Shown here piece after piece: positions 42,789 through 52,130 of a stretch of DNA of 62,426 nucleotides. The notes beneath the pieces are model-generated. The model was not told the origin of the DNA, searched no databases, and saw only the letters and a list, made by a program, of their open reading frames with translations. How positions within the stretch are numbered: position 1 is the first letter of the stretch; each line of letters opens with the position of its first letter. The stretch spans positions 1 through 62,426 of the forward strand of contig DIAM01000005.1 in assembly GCA_002416505.1 (NCBI GenBank). The letters run 5' to 3'. The DNA is from Gammaproteobacteria bacterium UBA5078. GTDB lineage: Bacteria > Pseudomonadota > Gammaproteobacteria > Pseudomonadales > Pseudohongiellaceae. Both the position numbers and the translations under genes were made by a program.

Positions 42789-42878
42789 GGGTGTACCCCG
42801 GCAGAACCTTCAACAGCAGGGATGCTGTTGTAGAGCCCCCATGGATGGGTTCACGGCGTGTTCTGACGGGGTATACCC
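42789..42878 (+). repeat. Dispersed three-hairpin intergenic element, copy C
   Basis: Outer arm GGGTGTACCCCGGCAGAAC pairs with GTTCTGACGGGGTATACCC (two mismatches). Inside are CAACAGCA-GGGA-TGCTGTTG (8-bp stem), TAGAGC, the small hairpin CCCAT-GG-ATGGG and TTCACGGCGT. The outer arms differ entirely from those of copies A and B while keeping pairing. Confidence 0.8.
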
Positions 42879-42933
42879 GGCAGCCAGCGGACCGCACAGA
42901 ACCAAATACCACTGAACTAACTACCACCAAACT

Positions 42934-43467
42934 CTAAAAGAACATCCCAGTCTCGAGCTGCGCCTCCTCGCTCATCATGTCGCGACTCCACGCCGGGTCG
43001 AACACCAATTCCACGTCGACTTTTTTAACGTTCGGCACGCGCCTTACTCGATACTCCACGTCGCCCACTAACACAGGACCCATGCCACAACTCGGGGCTG
43101 TAAGTGTCATCTCTATTGCCACGCTCTTATCTTCTTGATTCACCTGCACATCGTAGATCAAGCCCAGGTTGACTAGGTCTACTGGGATCTCGGGGTCGAA
43201 TACCGTGCTCAACGCCTCCCAGACTTGTGCCACCTGAATCTGGTCGTCGCTCGGCGCAGGAAAGCTTAGCTTCTCGGTCTCCAGGCCTAACGCACCCGCG
43301 TCCGTCCCGTCTACTCGCACCATCTGCCCGTTGTAGACGACCGTGTAATTGCCGCCCAGAGCCTGGGTGATCGCAACGAACGTGTCTTTCGGGATTGTTA
43401 GGGGCGTTCCGTCTGGAACGCGCCGCGCAGGACAATCTGTCTGCGCCACCACCATGCGTCTTTCCAT
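42934..43467 (-). CDS. sufT: SufT Fe-S assembly protein (DUF59 domain)
   Basis: 177 residues. The N-terminal DCPARRVPDGTPLTIPKDTFVAITQALGG is specific to SufT, and the MIP18/DUF59 core is AQVWEALSTVFDPEIPVDLVNLGLIYDV with the conserved Cys in LTAPSCGMGPVL. It helps mature Fe-S proteins under high demand in bacteria studied. A second ATG four codons in has a better ribosome site. Last gene of the suf operon, one base after sufA. Confidence 0.93.
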   Translation of the reverse strand: MERRMVVAQTDCPARRVPDGTPLTIPKDTFVAITQALGGNYTVVYNGQMVRVDGTDAGALGLETEKLSFPAPSDDQIQVAQVWEALSTVFDPEIPVDLVNLGLIYDVQVNQEDKSVAIEMTLTAPSCGMGPVLVGDVEYRVRRVPNVKKVDVELVFDPAWSRDMMSEEAQLETGMFF

Positions 43468-43468
43468 A

Positions 43469-43840
43469 TTAATTCACGTTGAAGCTTTCGCCACAACCGC
43501 AATGGTCCTTGGCGTTAGGATTAAGGAAGCTCAGCTGACGGTTAACGCCCTCTGTCACGTAGTCGATCTGTGTGCCGTTGACGATCGCGATGCTGTCTTT
43601 GTCGACCAGCAACTCCACGCCCTCGTCCAACAACAGATGCAGGTCGTCGGGCTTAGCGGCAGGCACTAGATCGATCACATACATAAACCCCGTGCAGCCA
43701 CTCTGCTTCACGCTCAGCCGAATGGCATTGGCCTGGGCGTTCTTGTGCAGCTGCGCGCGGAAATGCTCCACCGCCGCGGTGGTGACATTGACCGTGCTGT
43801 TCTTAGCTGAGTGAACGGGGTCGAAAGACTCTACGCTCAT
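43469..43840 (-). CDS. sufA: A-type Fe-S carrier (SufA/HesB-like)
   Basis: 123 residues. The three cluster cysteines are in VKQSGCTGFMYVID and DHCGCGESF, in the usual spacing for SufA/IscA/ErpA carriers. AGAGGA is eight bases before the ATG. It lies between sufS and sufT in the operon, so the SufA assignment rests on context; sequence alone does not exclude an ErpA-type carrier. Confidence 0.9.
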   Translation of the reverse strand: MSVESFDPVHSAKNSTVNVTTAAVEHFRAQLHKNAQANAIRLSVKQSGCTGFMYVIDLVPAAKPDDLHLLLDEGVELLVDKDSIAIVNGTQIDYVTEGVNRQLSFLNPNAKDHCGCGESFNVN

Positions 43841-43864
43841 CGGGATATCCTCTTTATGCGCTTA

Positions 43865-45130
43865 TTAAACGAGAAACTGCTTAGCTTTCTCGATGGCCGC
43901 GAATAGGCGGTCCACATCGTCAAAATTATTATAAAAACTAAAACTGGCGCGTACCGTGCCAGGTATGCCGTATTGATCCATGATCGGTTGCGCGCAGTGA
44001 TTGCCCGTGCGCACCGCGACGCCCTGCTGGTCTAGCAGCGTGCCTAGGTCGGCCGGGTGAATACCGTCTAGTACGAAACTCAAAACACTAACCTTATGGT
44101 CCGCCGTGCCTATCAGGCGCAGGCCAGTCACTTTCTGCGCCTTGCCGCGCGCATATTCCAATAGGGCATGCTCGTGGCGCGCCGCACCGGCACGGTCTAA
44201 GGAGTTTAGATAGTCGATGGCCGCGCCGAAGCCGATCACACCGGCTATATTGGGGGTGCCTGCCTCGAATTTATAGGGCAGCTGATTAAAGGTCGTGCCG
44301 GCGAAGCTCACGGACTCGATCATCTCGCCGCCGCCCTGATAGGGAGGCATCGCTTCTAACAGTTCGCGCTTGCCGTATAGGGCGCCGACGCCGGTTGGGC
44401 CGAATAATTTATGGGCGGAAAACACATAGAAGTCGCAGTCCAGCGACGGCATGTCTACGGGCCAATGGCCTACCGCCTGGGCGCCGTCGATCAAGACCAG
44501 TGCTCCCACGGCATGGGCGAGGCGCGTAATCTCGATGACTGGATTCACTGTGCCCAAGGCATTGGAGACGTGACCGACCGAGACCATCTTGACACGCTCG
44601 TCGAGCATCTGCTGCAGCGCGCTCAAGTCTATGGTGCCCGTGCTATCCACCGGAATCGCCTCGACCGTGGCGCCCTTTAGTGCCGCAATCATCTGCCAGG
44701 GCACGATATTGGAATGATGCTCCATAGCGGAGACCAAGATGCGGTCACCCTGCTCTAGATGCGTGCGGCCCCAACTCGCGGCCACGAGGTTGACGCCCTC
44801 GGTAGTGCCACGCGTCCAGATGATCTGCGCCGAGTCCTCGGCGTTGATAAATGAGGCCACTTTCTTGCGAGCGCCCTCGAAGGAGGTGGTCGCACGATCG
44901 GCGAGAGTATGGGCGCCGCGATGGACATTGCTATTGTCGTAGCGGTAATAATGGCTGATCGCTTCTATCACGGACTCGGGCTTCTGCGTGGTGGCCGCGT
45001 TGTCTAGGTAGACTAGGGGCTGCCCATTGACCCGCTGATGCAGAATCGGAAAATCCTTGCGCACCCTCTCTACGTCGAAGTCGGCGATATTGATCTTGCC
45101 CTGCGTCTCCACTACTGCTTCCTCACTCAT
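43865..45130 (-). CDS. sufS: Cysteine desulfurase SufS
   Basis: PLP enzyme of 421 residues from the ATG at 45130 (which overlaps the sufD stop as ATGA; the longer frame to 45265 is not needed). The PLP lysine is in FYVFSAHKLFGPTG and the catalytic Cys in VRTGNHCAQPIMD. It strips sulfur from cysteine and hands it to SufE. Type II group of the family by length and loop. Confidence 0.95.
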   Translation of the reverse strand: MSEEAVVETQGKINIADFDVERVRKDFPILHQRVNGQPLVYLDNAATTQKPESVIEAISHYYRYDNSNVHRGAHTLADRATTSFEGARKKVASFINAEDSAQIIWTRGTTEGVNLVAASWGRTHLEQGDRILVSAMEHHSNIVPWQMIAALKGATVEAIPVDSTGTIDLSALQQMLDERVKMVSVGHVSNALGTVNPVIEITRLAHAVGALVLIDGAQAVGHWPVDMPSLDCDFYVFSAHKLFGPTGVGALYGKRELLEAMPPYQGGGEMIESVSFAGTTFNQLPYKFEAGTPNIAGVIGFGAAIDYLNSLDRAGAARHEHALLEYARGKAQKVTGLRLIGTADHKVSVLSFVLDGIHPADLGTLLDQQGVAVRTGNHCAQPIMDQYGIPGTVRASFSFYNNFDDVDRLFAAIEKAKQFLV

Positions 45131-46428
45131 GACGCGAAATGATCCTTGTCGAACAGTTGCGTCAAGTGACGGTGCAGATGCTCGCGCACCGCTTGCTGTG
45201 GCAAGTCTTGCAACAGTTCGTTGATGAAGCCGAAACTGAGCATCGTGCGCGCCTGCTTCTCGCAAAGGCCACGGCTACGCAGATAGAACATCGAGGTCTG
45301 ATCAAGCTGGCTGACGGTGGCGCCGTGGGCACACTTCACATCGTCGGCGTAGATCTCCAGCTCCGGCTTGGTATCGACCTCGGCCTTATCGGAGGTGAGC
45401 AGGTTCTTATTGCTCAGCTCGGCCAGAGTCTTCTGCGCATCGGGATGGATATGGATGCGGCCATTGAACACCGCTCTGGCGCTGTCCGCGATGATGCCAC
45501 GGAACACCTCGCTCGTCGTGCAATGCGGCGCCTCGTGTTCCACATTGGTGTGATAATCCAATAGGTGTTCGTTACGCGGCAGGTAGACGCCGTTCAAACC
45601 GGCGTGAGCACCCTTGCCCTTGTGGCAAATCTGATAGTCGATGCGCTTGAGCTGGCTGCCTTCGGACAGCGTAAAGCCCAAGTACTGCGCGTTACTGGCC
45701 AGATTGATATGCACGCCGCCGATATGAATAATATGTTCTTCTTCGAGGTTCATGCGGTAGTGAGAAAGATGCGCGTTCGCCCCCACTTGAATCTCGGTCA
45801 GGCTGTTCACGAAGCCATTCTGCGCCTGCTCATCGGAGATGAAATGCTCGATGATCTCGGCCTGCGCGGACTCCTCGAGCACCACTAGTACACGATGATT
45901 CGCGGTCGCTGGGGTAGCCTCTGGCGTGGAGACGTGCACGATATAGATCGGCAGTTCCAGCTTCGTGTTCTTGGGCACGTGCACCAGCACCCCGTCCTGG
46001 GTCCAGGCATTGCTCAGCGAGGCGAACAGGTGGCGCTTGGTGTCGACGATCTTGCCCAGACGCGCCTCGATCAAGGCCTGCTGTGCGGCGTCGGCCTTAC
46101 TAAAGCGCACCACGCCGGCCACATCGCCGGCTGAGGCCTGCGCATCGAACTGGCCATTGACGAAGACGAGACGGATCGCGTCGAGGCTTAGCAGGGCATG
46201 CTCGGCCAGCGTGTAGGCCTGCGCGCTGCCCCAGCTGGCGAATTGACCGCGCTGCAATGAGGCCAGTGGCGTATATTTCCATAGCTCCGTGCGTCGCCCC
46301 GGCCATTGTGCCTCGAGCCATTGCTCGGTGCCCGTAAAGCGCAGGGAGTCGAGCCAGGGCGCACTGTCTTGCGCGCCGGCCAGAGACAGGGCTAGGTGTT
46401 TAAAATCTTGTGGGCTAGTCTCGCTCAT
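45127..46428 (-). CDS. sufD: Fe-S scaffold protein SufD
   Basis: 433 residues from MSETSPQDFK at 46428, four bases after the sufC stop; an in-frame extension to 46488 would overlap sufC. A right-handed beta-helix core is seen in the repeating hydrophobic strands, and the C-terminal KCAHGATVSQLDQTSMFYLRSRG holds the His characteristic of SufD. Partners SufB and SufC in the SufBC2D scaffold. Confidence 0.94.
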   Translation of the reverse strand: MSETSPQDFKHLALSLAGAQDSAPWLDSLRFTGTEQWLEAQWPGRRTELWKYTPLASLQRGQFASWGSAQAYTLAEHALLSLDAIRLVFVNGQFDAQASAGDVAGVVRFSKADAAQQALIEARLGKIVDTKRHLFASLSNAWTQDGVLVHVPKNTKLELPIYIVHVSTPEATPATANHRVLVVLEESAQAEIIEHFISDEQAQNGFVNSLTEIQVGANAHLSHYRMNLEEEHIIHIGGVHINLASNAQYLGFTLSEGSQLKRIDYQICHKGKGAHAGLNGVYLPRNEHLLDYHTNVEHEAPHCTTSEVFRGIIADSARAVFNGRIHIHPDAQKTLAELSNKNLLTSDKAEVDTKPELEIYADDVKCAHGATVSQLDQTSMFYLRSRGLCEKQARTMLSFGFINELLQDLPQQAVREHLHRHLTQLFDKDHFAS

Positions 46429-46432
46429 CGGC

Positions 46433-47182
46433 TCAGGCAACCTCGTCTTCCAACCAGGCATAGCCCTTCGCTTCCAGTTCCAACGCAAGTTCCTTGCCGC
46501 CGGATTTCACGATGCGCCCGCCCGCTAAGACGTGCACATAGTCGGGGATGATGAAGTCCAGCAGACGCTGGTAATGGGTCACCACGATGAAGCTGCGCTC
46601 GGCGCTGCGCATGGAGTTCACGCCCGCCGCAACCACTTGCAGGGCGTCGATGTCGAGGCCCGAATCGGTCTCATCGAGGATGCACAGGCTAGGCTCTAGC
46701 AGCATCATCTGCAGTATCTCGTTGCGCTTCTTCTCGCCGCCAGAGAAGCCCTCGTTTACGCCGCGCTTTAGGAAGGCGGCATCGAGGCTTACGCGCTTGG
46801 AGGTCTCGCGCGCGATCTTCATGAAGTCGAAGGAGGACAGCTCGGGCAGGCCGAGATGTTTGCGGCGCGCATCCACGGAGGCCTTGAGGAACTCCATATT
46901 GCTCACGCCGGGAATCTCTACCGGGTATTGAAAGGCGAGGAATAGCCCCTCGCGCGCGCGCTCTTCGATACCCATGTCAAGCAGATTCTTGCCGTTGAAC
47001 TCGACCTCGCCTGAGGTCGCCTCGTAGCCAGGACGCCCAGACAACACGTTGCCGAGTGTGCTCTTGCCCGCACCATTAGGCCCCATGATGGCATGGACTT
47101 CGCCGGGCTTAATACGGAGGCTGAGATTGCGCAGAATCTCTGTTTCTTCTACGCGAGCATTGAGATTACGGATATCCAACAT
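46433..47182 (-). CDS. sufC: ATPase SufC
   Basis: 249 residues, ABC-type ATPase without membrane domain. Walker A GPNGAGKSTL, signature GFSGGEKKRNEIL, Walker B LCILDETDSGLDID, and a switch His in VTHYQRLLDFI. Drives conformational change of SufBD during cluster assembly. 58 bp after sufB. Confidence 0.97.
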   Translation of the reverse strand: MLDIRNLNARVEETEILRNLSLRIKPGEVHAIMGPNGAGKSTLGNVLSGRPGYEATSGEVEFNGKNLLDMGIEERAREGLFLAFQYPVEIPGVSNMEFLKASVDARRKHLGLPELSSFDFMKIARETSKRVSLDAAFLKRGVNEGFSGGEKKRNEILQMMLLEPSLCILDETDSGLDIDALQVVAAGVNSMRSAERSFIVVTHYQRLLDFIIPDYVHVLAGGRIVKSGGKELALELEAKGYAWLEDEVA

Positions 47183-47240
47183 ACGACCTGTTTCCTGATT
47201 CTGTGTTCTATTTCTGGAATTAGTGAATTAAATTGCGCGC

Positions 47241-48677
<1,437 letters not shown>

Positions 48678-48823
48678 TTGCTTACCTCTGCTGCCGTGCC
48701 GTGGCCTGCGAATGGCACACGGGCGGCGTGGTGTTTAGCCCGCGCGCAAATCACGCGGTGCCGGCGCGCTCGCGCCAGCGTGGTGCCTATCATAGGCGAA
48801 TTGGAAACTATTTTGAGGCTGAG

Positions 48824-48856
48824 ATTATCGGATATCCGAGTATTTCAGTCAAGTAT
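48824..48856 (-). promoter_or_regulatory. suf promoter with IscR type 1-like site
   Basis: On the minus strand TTGACT (48847-48852) and GATAAT (48824-48829) are 17 bases apart, an almost ideal sigma-70 promoter. Overlapping it, 48832-48856 reads ATACTTGACTG, then AAA, then TACTCGGATAT, matching 23 of 25 positions of the E. coli IscR type 1 consensus as I recall it. [2Fe-2S]-IscR at such sites represses, so the operon should open when clusters run short. Confidence 0.75.
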
Positions 48857-48877
48857 TGCGAGCCCTGCGCAAGCGCC

Positions 48878-50341
48878 TCAGCTCTTTATCTCATAGCAGG
48901 GACTATAGGTCTTTCCGCCCAGCTTCATGCGCCCCTGGGCCACGAAATCCCGCAGCAATTTGTCCATCGCCTGCGCGATCTCCGGATCGCCCCTCAACTT
49001 GAAGGGACCATGCTTGCGGATCTGCTGAATTCCGTAGTCCTTCACATTGCCCGCGACAATGCCGGAGAAGGCGCGGCGCAGGTTGATCGCTAGTCCCGAG
49101 GCGCCGATGTCGCGGCTCAGGGACAGGCTCGCCATGCTCTCGTGAGAGACGACAAAGTGCCTCTTCATCTCCGTCGGAATCCGCAACAGCCAGTTGTAGT
49201 AATAGGCATCGCGGCCCTTGCGGCGATTGACCGTGACCCTGTGCATGCCCTCGCGCATGGCGGTGGCGACCGCCACGGGATCGTCCTCGATGATCTGATA
49301 GTAACGGCGCACCTCCTCCCCCAATGTATAGACTAGGAAGGCATCGATCTCCTTAAAATATTGCTTGCTGCTGCCACCACCCGTGAAGATCACCGGCATC
49401 TCCATATTGCGATTGTCCGGGTCCATCAGGGTGCCCATCAGAAACAATATCTCCTCTAGTGTGCCCACTCCGCCGGGGAACACGATGATGCCGTGACCCA
49501 CGCGCACGAAGGCCTCGAGGCGCTTCTCGATGTCCGGCATGATGACTAATTGATTGACGATCGGGTTAGGCGACTCCGCCGCGATGATGCCGGGCTCGGA
49601 GATGCCGATATAGCGCCCGTCGCGGTTGCGCTGCTTGGCATGACCGATCGTGGCGCCCTTCATAGGCCCCTTCATAGCCCCCGGTCCACAGCCGGTGCAG
49701 ATGTCTAGCCCACGCAGGCCAAGTTGATAACCAACTGATTTACAATACAAATACTCATCCCTGTCGATGGAATGACCGCCCCAACATACCACTAAACGGG
49801 GCGTGGCACGGGGCCGCAGCATCTTGGCATTGCGCAGCATATTGAACACTAGGTTGGCCTCTGGGCGGCTGGCATTGTCCCCCTCCCCTAGGGCGTGGCC
49901 GGTGGCATCGGTCTGCGGGGTAAGGGAGCGGTCGGCGAGTGCATAGGGTTCGCCCGACATGAAGACGATGTCCCGCAGTACGGCGAATAAGTGGTCGCGC
50001 ACACCATTCATGATCACGCCATCGACGAAGGCGCAGGCCGGCGCGTTCTTGAGAATCAACTTAATGCCCCGCGCGCGCTGTTCGATCTCGATACTAAAGT
50101 CTGCGTACAGCGCATAGACCTCGGAGGCATCGTCGCTGGTGTCGTCGCAGTTGAGCACCGCGAGCGCGCAGCGCCGGAATAACTCATAGAGGCTGGAGCC
50201 GCCCATATTACGCAGGCGGTCTACTTCCCACTGCGACAGCATCTCCAAGGTGCCCCGCGGACTGATCGACGCGTCGATCGTGCCCATGCAATTGCTAGTG
50301 TCCATCTCCAGCGTTTCTATGGCTTCCCTAACTTCTGTCAT
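48878..50341 (-). CDS. ppnN: Nucleotide 5'-monophosphate nucleosidase PpnN (LOG family)
   Basis: 487 residues from MTEVREAIET at 50341 (GAGGTAAGC just upstream; the frame runs on to 50455). The LOG/lysine-decarboxylase-like core has the phosphate-binding GPGAMKGPMKGATIGHAKQR and FPGGVGTLEEILFLMG motifs, flanked by the N- and C-terminal extensions of PpnN (YgdH), a (p)ppGpp-regulated nucleosidase in E. coli. Cleaves pyrimidine and purine monophosphates to base and ribose 5-phosphate. Read in the same direction as suf but separated by the suf promoter. Confidence 0.93.
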   Translation of the reverse strand: MTEVREAIETLEMDTSNCMGTIDASISPRGTLEMLSQWEVDRLRNMGGSSLYELFRRCALAVLNCDDTSDDASEVYALYADFSIEIEQRARGIKLILKNAPACAFVDGVIMNGVRDHLFAVLRDIVFMSGEPYALADRSLTPQTDATGHALGEGDNASRPEANLVFNMLRNAKMLRPRATPRLVVCWGGHSIDRDEYLYCKSVGYQLGLRGLDICTGCGPGAMKGPMKGATIGHAKQRNRDGRYIGISEPGIIAAESPNPIVNQLVIMPDIEKRLEAFVRVGHGIIVFPGGVGTLEEILFLMGTLMDPDNRNMEMPVIFTGGGSSKQYFKEIDAFLVYTLGEEVRRYYQIIEDDPVAVATAMREGMHRVTVNRRKGRDAYYYNWLLRIPTEMKRHFVVSHESMASLSLSRDIGASGLAINLRRAFSGIVAGNVKDYGIQQIRKHGPFKLRGDPEIAQAMDKLLRDFVAQGRMKLGGKTYSPCYEIKS

Positions 50342-50508
50342 GCTTACCTCATTTCTCATTGGGTTTGGGGCAGGAGCATAATTCCCACCTGCCCCGAGTT
50401 GTATTTTGACTGTGTTCCGCCGCGCGGCTGAGTTAACATACGCACGCGGCAGCACTAAGGGGCTGCACTCGCAACATCCGCATCGCTCTACACATTATTG
50501 AGGTTATT

Positions 50509-50895
50509 ATGCCCCCACAATCCCCCGAAAACATCACGACCGCGCTGACGGACGACGAAGAAGCCAATTACGATCTGTTTATCAGCCGTATCCAAGAGAC
50601 TGGTCTGGTCTGGGGCCTTAAAGCCGAAGATGGCTGGGCGGTGTGCCCATCATTGGAATTTGAGAAGACCGACGTCTTCCCATTCTGGGCAGAAGAGTCC
50701 GACGCGAAGGTGCATTGCTCCGAGGATTGGGATATCTACACCCCTGCCTCTATTGCGCTGGAAGACTTCGTGGTGAACTGGCTGCCCGGCATGCACGAAG
50801 ACGAAGTGATGGTAGGGGCAAACTGGAACGCGGACATGAGCGGAGTCGAAGTCGAGCCCGCCGATGTCGCCGAACGCCTAGGCAACGAAGGCTAA
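50509..50895 (+). CDS. DUF2750-domain protein
   Basis: 128 residues, acidic, no signal. The domain pattern FISRIQETGLVWGLKAEDGWAVC, FPFWAEESDAKVHCSEDWDIYTPASIALEDFVVNWLPGM matches DUF2750. GAGG precedes the ATG. It ends tail to tail with the RIO kinase gene, overlapping by four bases. Function unknown. Confidence 0.92.
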   Translation: MPPQSPENITTALTDDEEANYDLFISRIQETGLVWGLKAEDGWAVCPSLEFEKTDVFPFWAEESDAKVHCSEDWDIYTPASIALEDFVVNWLPGMHEDEVMVGANWNADMSGVEVEPADVAERLGNEG

Positions 50896-51746
50896 CCCTC
50901 CAGCGCCGCCTGCTTGCGCTCGGCAGCTTCCGCTGCCTCCTCACGCGCGTGTTCGATCACGCGCAACACCTCTTCGACATCGGCACTGATCAGCTTGCCC
51001 TCGAAGTGACCGGTCAGCTGGCTATTAGGTCGCAGCGTGCCACGCTCATAAAGGCTCCAAATCTCGGCGCCGTAGTTCGTGGTACGCAGCTCCGGCGCGA
51101 AACGACCGAAATAATTCGCCATATTCTCGACATCGCGCAATAACATCGCCGCAGCGCTGTTATTGCCCGAGGCATTCACCGCCTGTGGCAGGTCGATGAT
51201 CACGGGGCCATCGGCGGCCAACAAAACGTTGAACTCCGATAGGTCGCCATGAATCAAACCGGCACATAGCATCTTGACGACATCGGTCATCACGCGGGCA
51301 TGATACTCCCGCGCCTGTTCGGCGCTGAGCATCACATCGTTCAAGCGCGGCGCGGGGTCACCCTCGGCATCGCAGATCATGTCCATCAATAGCACGCCAT
51401 CGATAAAGCCATGGGTCGCCGGCACGGTCACGCCTGCACTGGCCAGGCGTCGCAGGGCATCGACCTCGGCCGTCAGCCAGGCCTGTTCCTGCTCCTTCTG
51501 ACCATAGCGACTACGCTTGCCAATCGCTCGCGCACTGCGGCTATTCTTTACCTTGCGTCCCTCCTGGTACTGCACCGCTTGCTTGAAGCTGCGCTTGCCT
51601 GCCTCCTTATAAACCTTGGCGCAGCGCAGCGTATCGCCACAGCGCACCACATAGACCTGAGCCTCTTTGCCACTCATCAATTGACTTAGCACTTCATCTA
51701 TAAGTCCGTCGTCTAGCAACGGCTGTAATCTTGTCGGTACTTTCAT
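50892..51746 (-). CDS. RIO-type serine/threonine protein kinase
   Basis: 284 residues. Nucleotide loop region LMSGKEAQVYVVRCGDTLRCAKVYKE, catalytic loop LIHGDLSEFNVLLA and metal-binding VIIDLPQAV (the D of RIO kinases' DFP-like motif is present) follow the RIO1 layout in compact bacterial form. The C-terminal tail is rich in Ala/Glu. Bacterial RIO kinases are little studied; target unknown. It is divergent from the TIGR02647 gene. Confidence 0.92.
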   Translation of the reverse strand: MKVPTRLQPLLDDGLIDEVLSQLMSGKEAQVYVVRCGDTLRCAKVYKEAGKRSFKQAVQYQEGRKVKNSRSARAIGKRSRYGQKEQEQAWLTAEVDALRRLASAGVTVPATHGFIDGVLLMDMICDAEGDPAPRLNDVMLSAEQAREYHARVMTDVVKMLCAGLIHGDLSEFNVLLAADGPVIIDLPQAVNASGNNSAAAMLLRDVENMANYFGRFAPELRTTNYGAEIWSLYERGTLRPNSQLTGHFEGKLISADVEEVLRVIEHAREEAAEAAERKQAALEG

Positions 51747-51884
51747 GGGCTCCCTGTGTCGAAAAAAGGTCTTACCTTGTGCGTCTAACCAGCTAAATTA
51801 AAAAAATGCGCCACTTGCTACTTCGTGTCTGTAAACTGGGAGCCTATACTACACCCGAACAACAATAATTTCCGAGGTAGCACT

Positions 51885-52121
51885 ATGTCCATGAGCTCTG
51901 AGATCTTCGCCGAACTAAATACCTTGATGCTGTACAACGTCACCAATCCCCAAGAGGGAATCAAAATCCATAAGGACGCCGAGCAATCCCGTATCGACGC
52001 GGCGCGCCGGCTGCACGACAAGGGCCTCATCACCCAAGCCGATGGTGGCTATCTTACCGACTTGGGCCGAGAGGCCGCCGAACACCTACAGATGGCACAC
52101 ACCATTCTGACCAGCGCCTAG
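51885..52121 (+). CDS. TIGR02647-family small protein (putative DNA-binding)
   Basis: 78 residues from the ATG at 51885, with GAGGT six bases upstream; the frame is open to 51825. The pattern FAELNTLMLYNVTNPQEGIKIH and IDAARRLHDKGLITQADGGYLTDLGREAAEHLQ is the TIGR02647 family, widespread in Gammaproteobacteria. A winged-helix-like fold is suggested by the RLHDKGLITQ...GYLT segment. Convergent with recD at a 9-bp gap. Confidence 0.9.
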   Translation: MSMSSEIFAELNTLMLYNVTNPQEGIKIHKDAEQSRIDAARRLHDKGLITQADGGYLTDLGREAAEHLQMAHTILTSA

Positions 52122-52130
52122 GCGGCAAGT

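Larger units (their letters stand above)
42462..42933. other. 472-bp intergenic region holding two hairpin elements
   Basis: Between sufE and sufT. Apart from copies B and C of the dispersed element it contains C/T-rich unique sequence. Open frames across it have no recognisable product. Confidence 0.6.

Noticed and set aside
42641..42937. Plus-strand 98-codon frame between sufE and sufT
   Set aside because: Covers copy C of the hairpin element and has no ribosome site or family.
50715..51143. 142-codon plus-strand frame across DUF2750 and the RIO kinase
   Set aside because: Arg-rich frame in antisense or shifted register to two supported genes.
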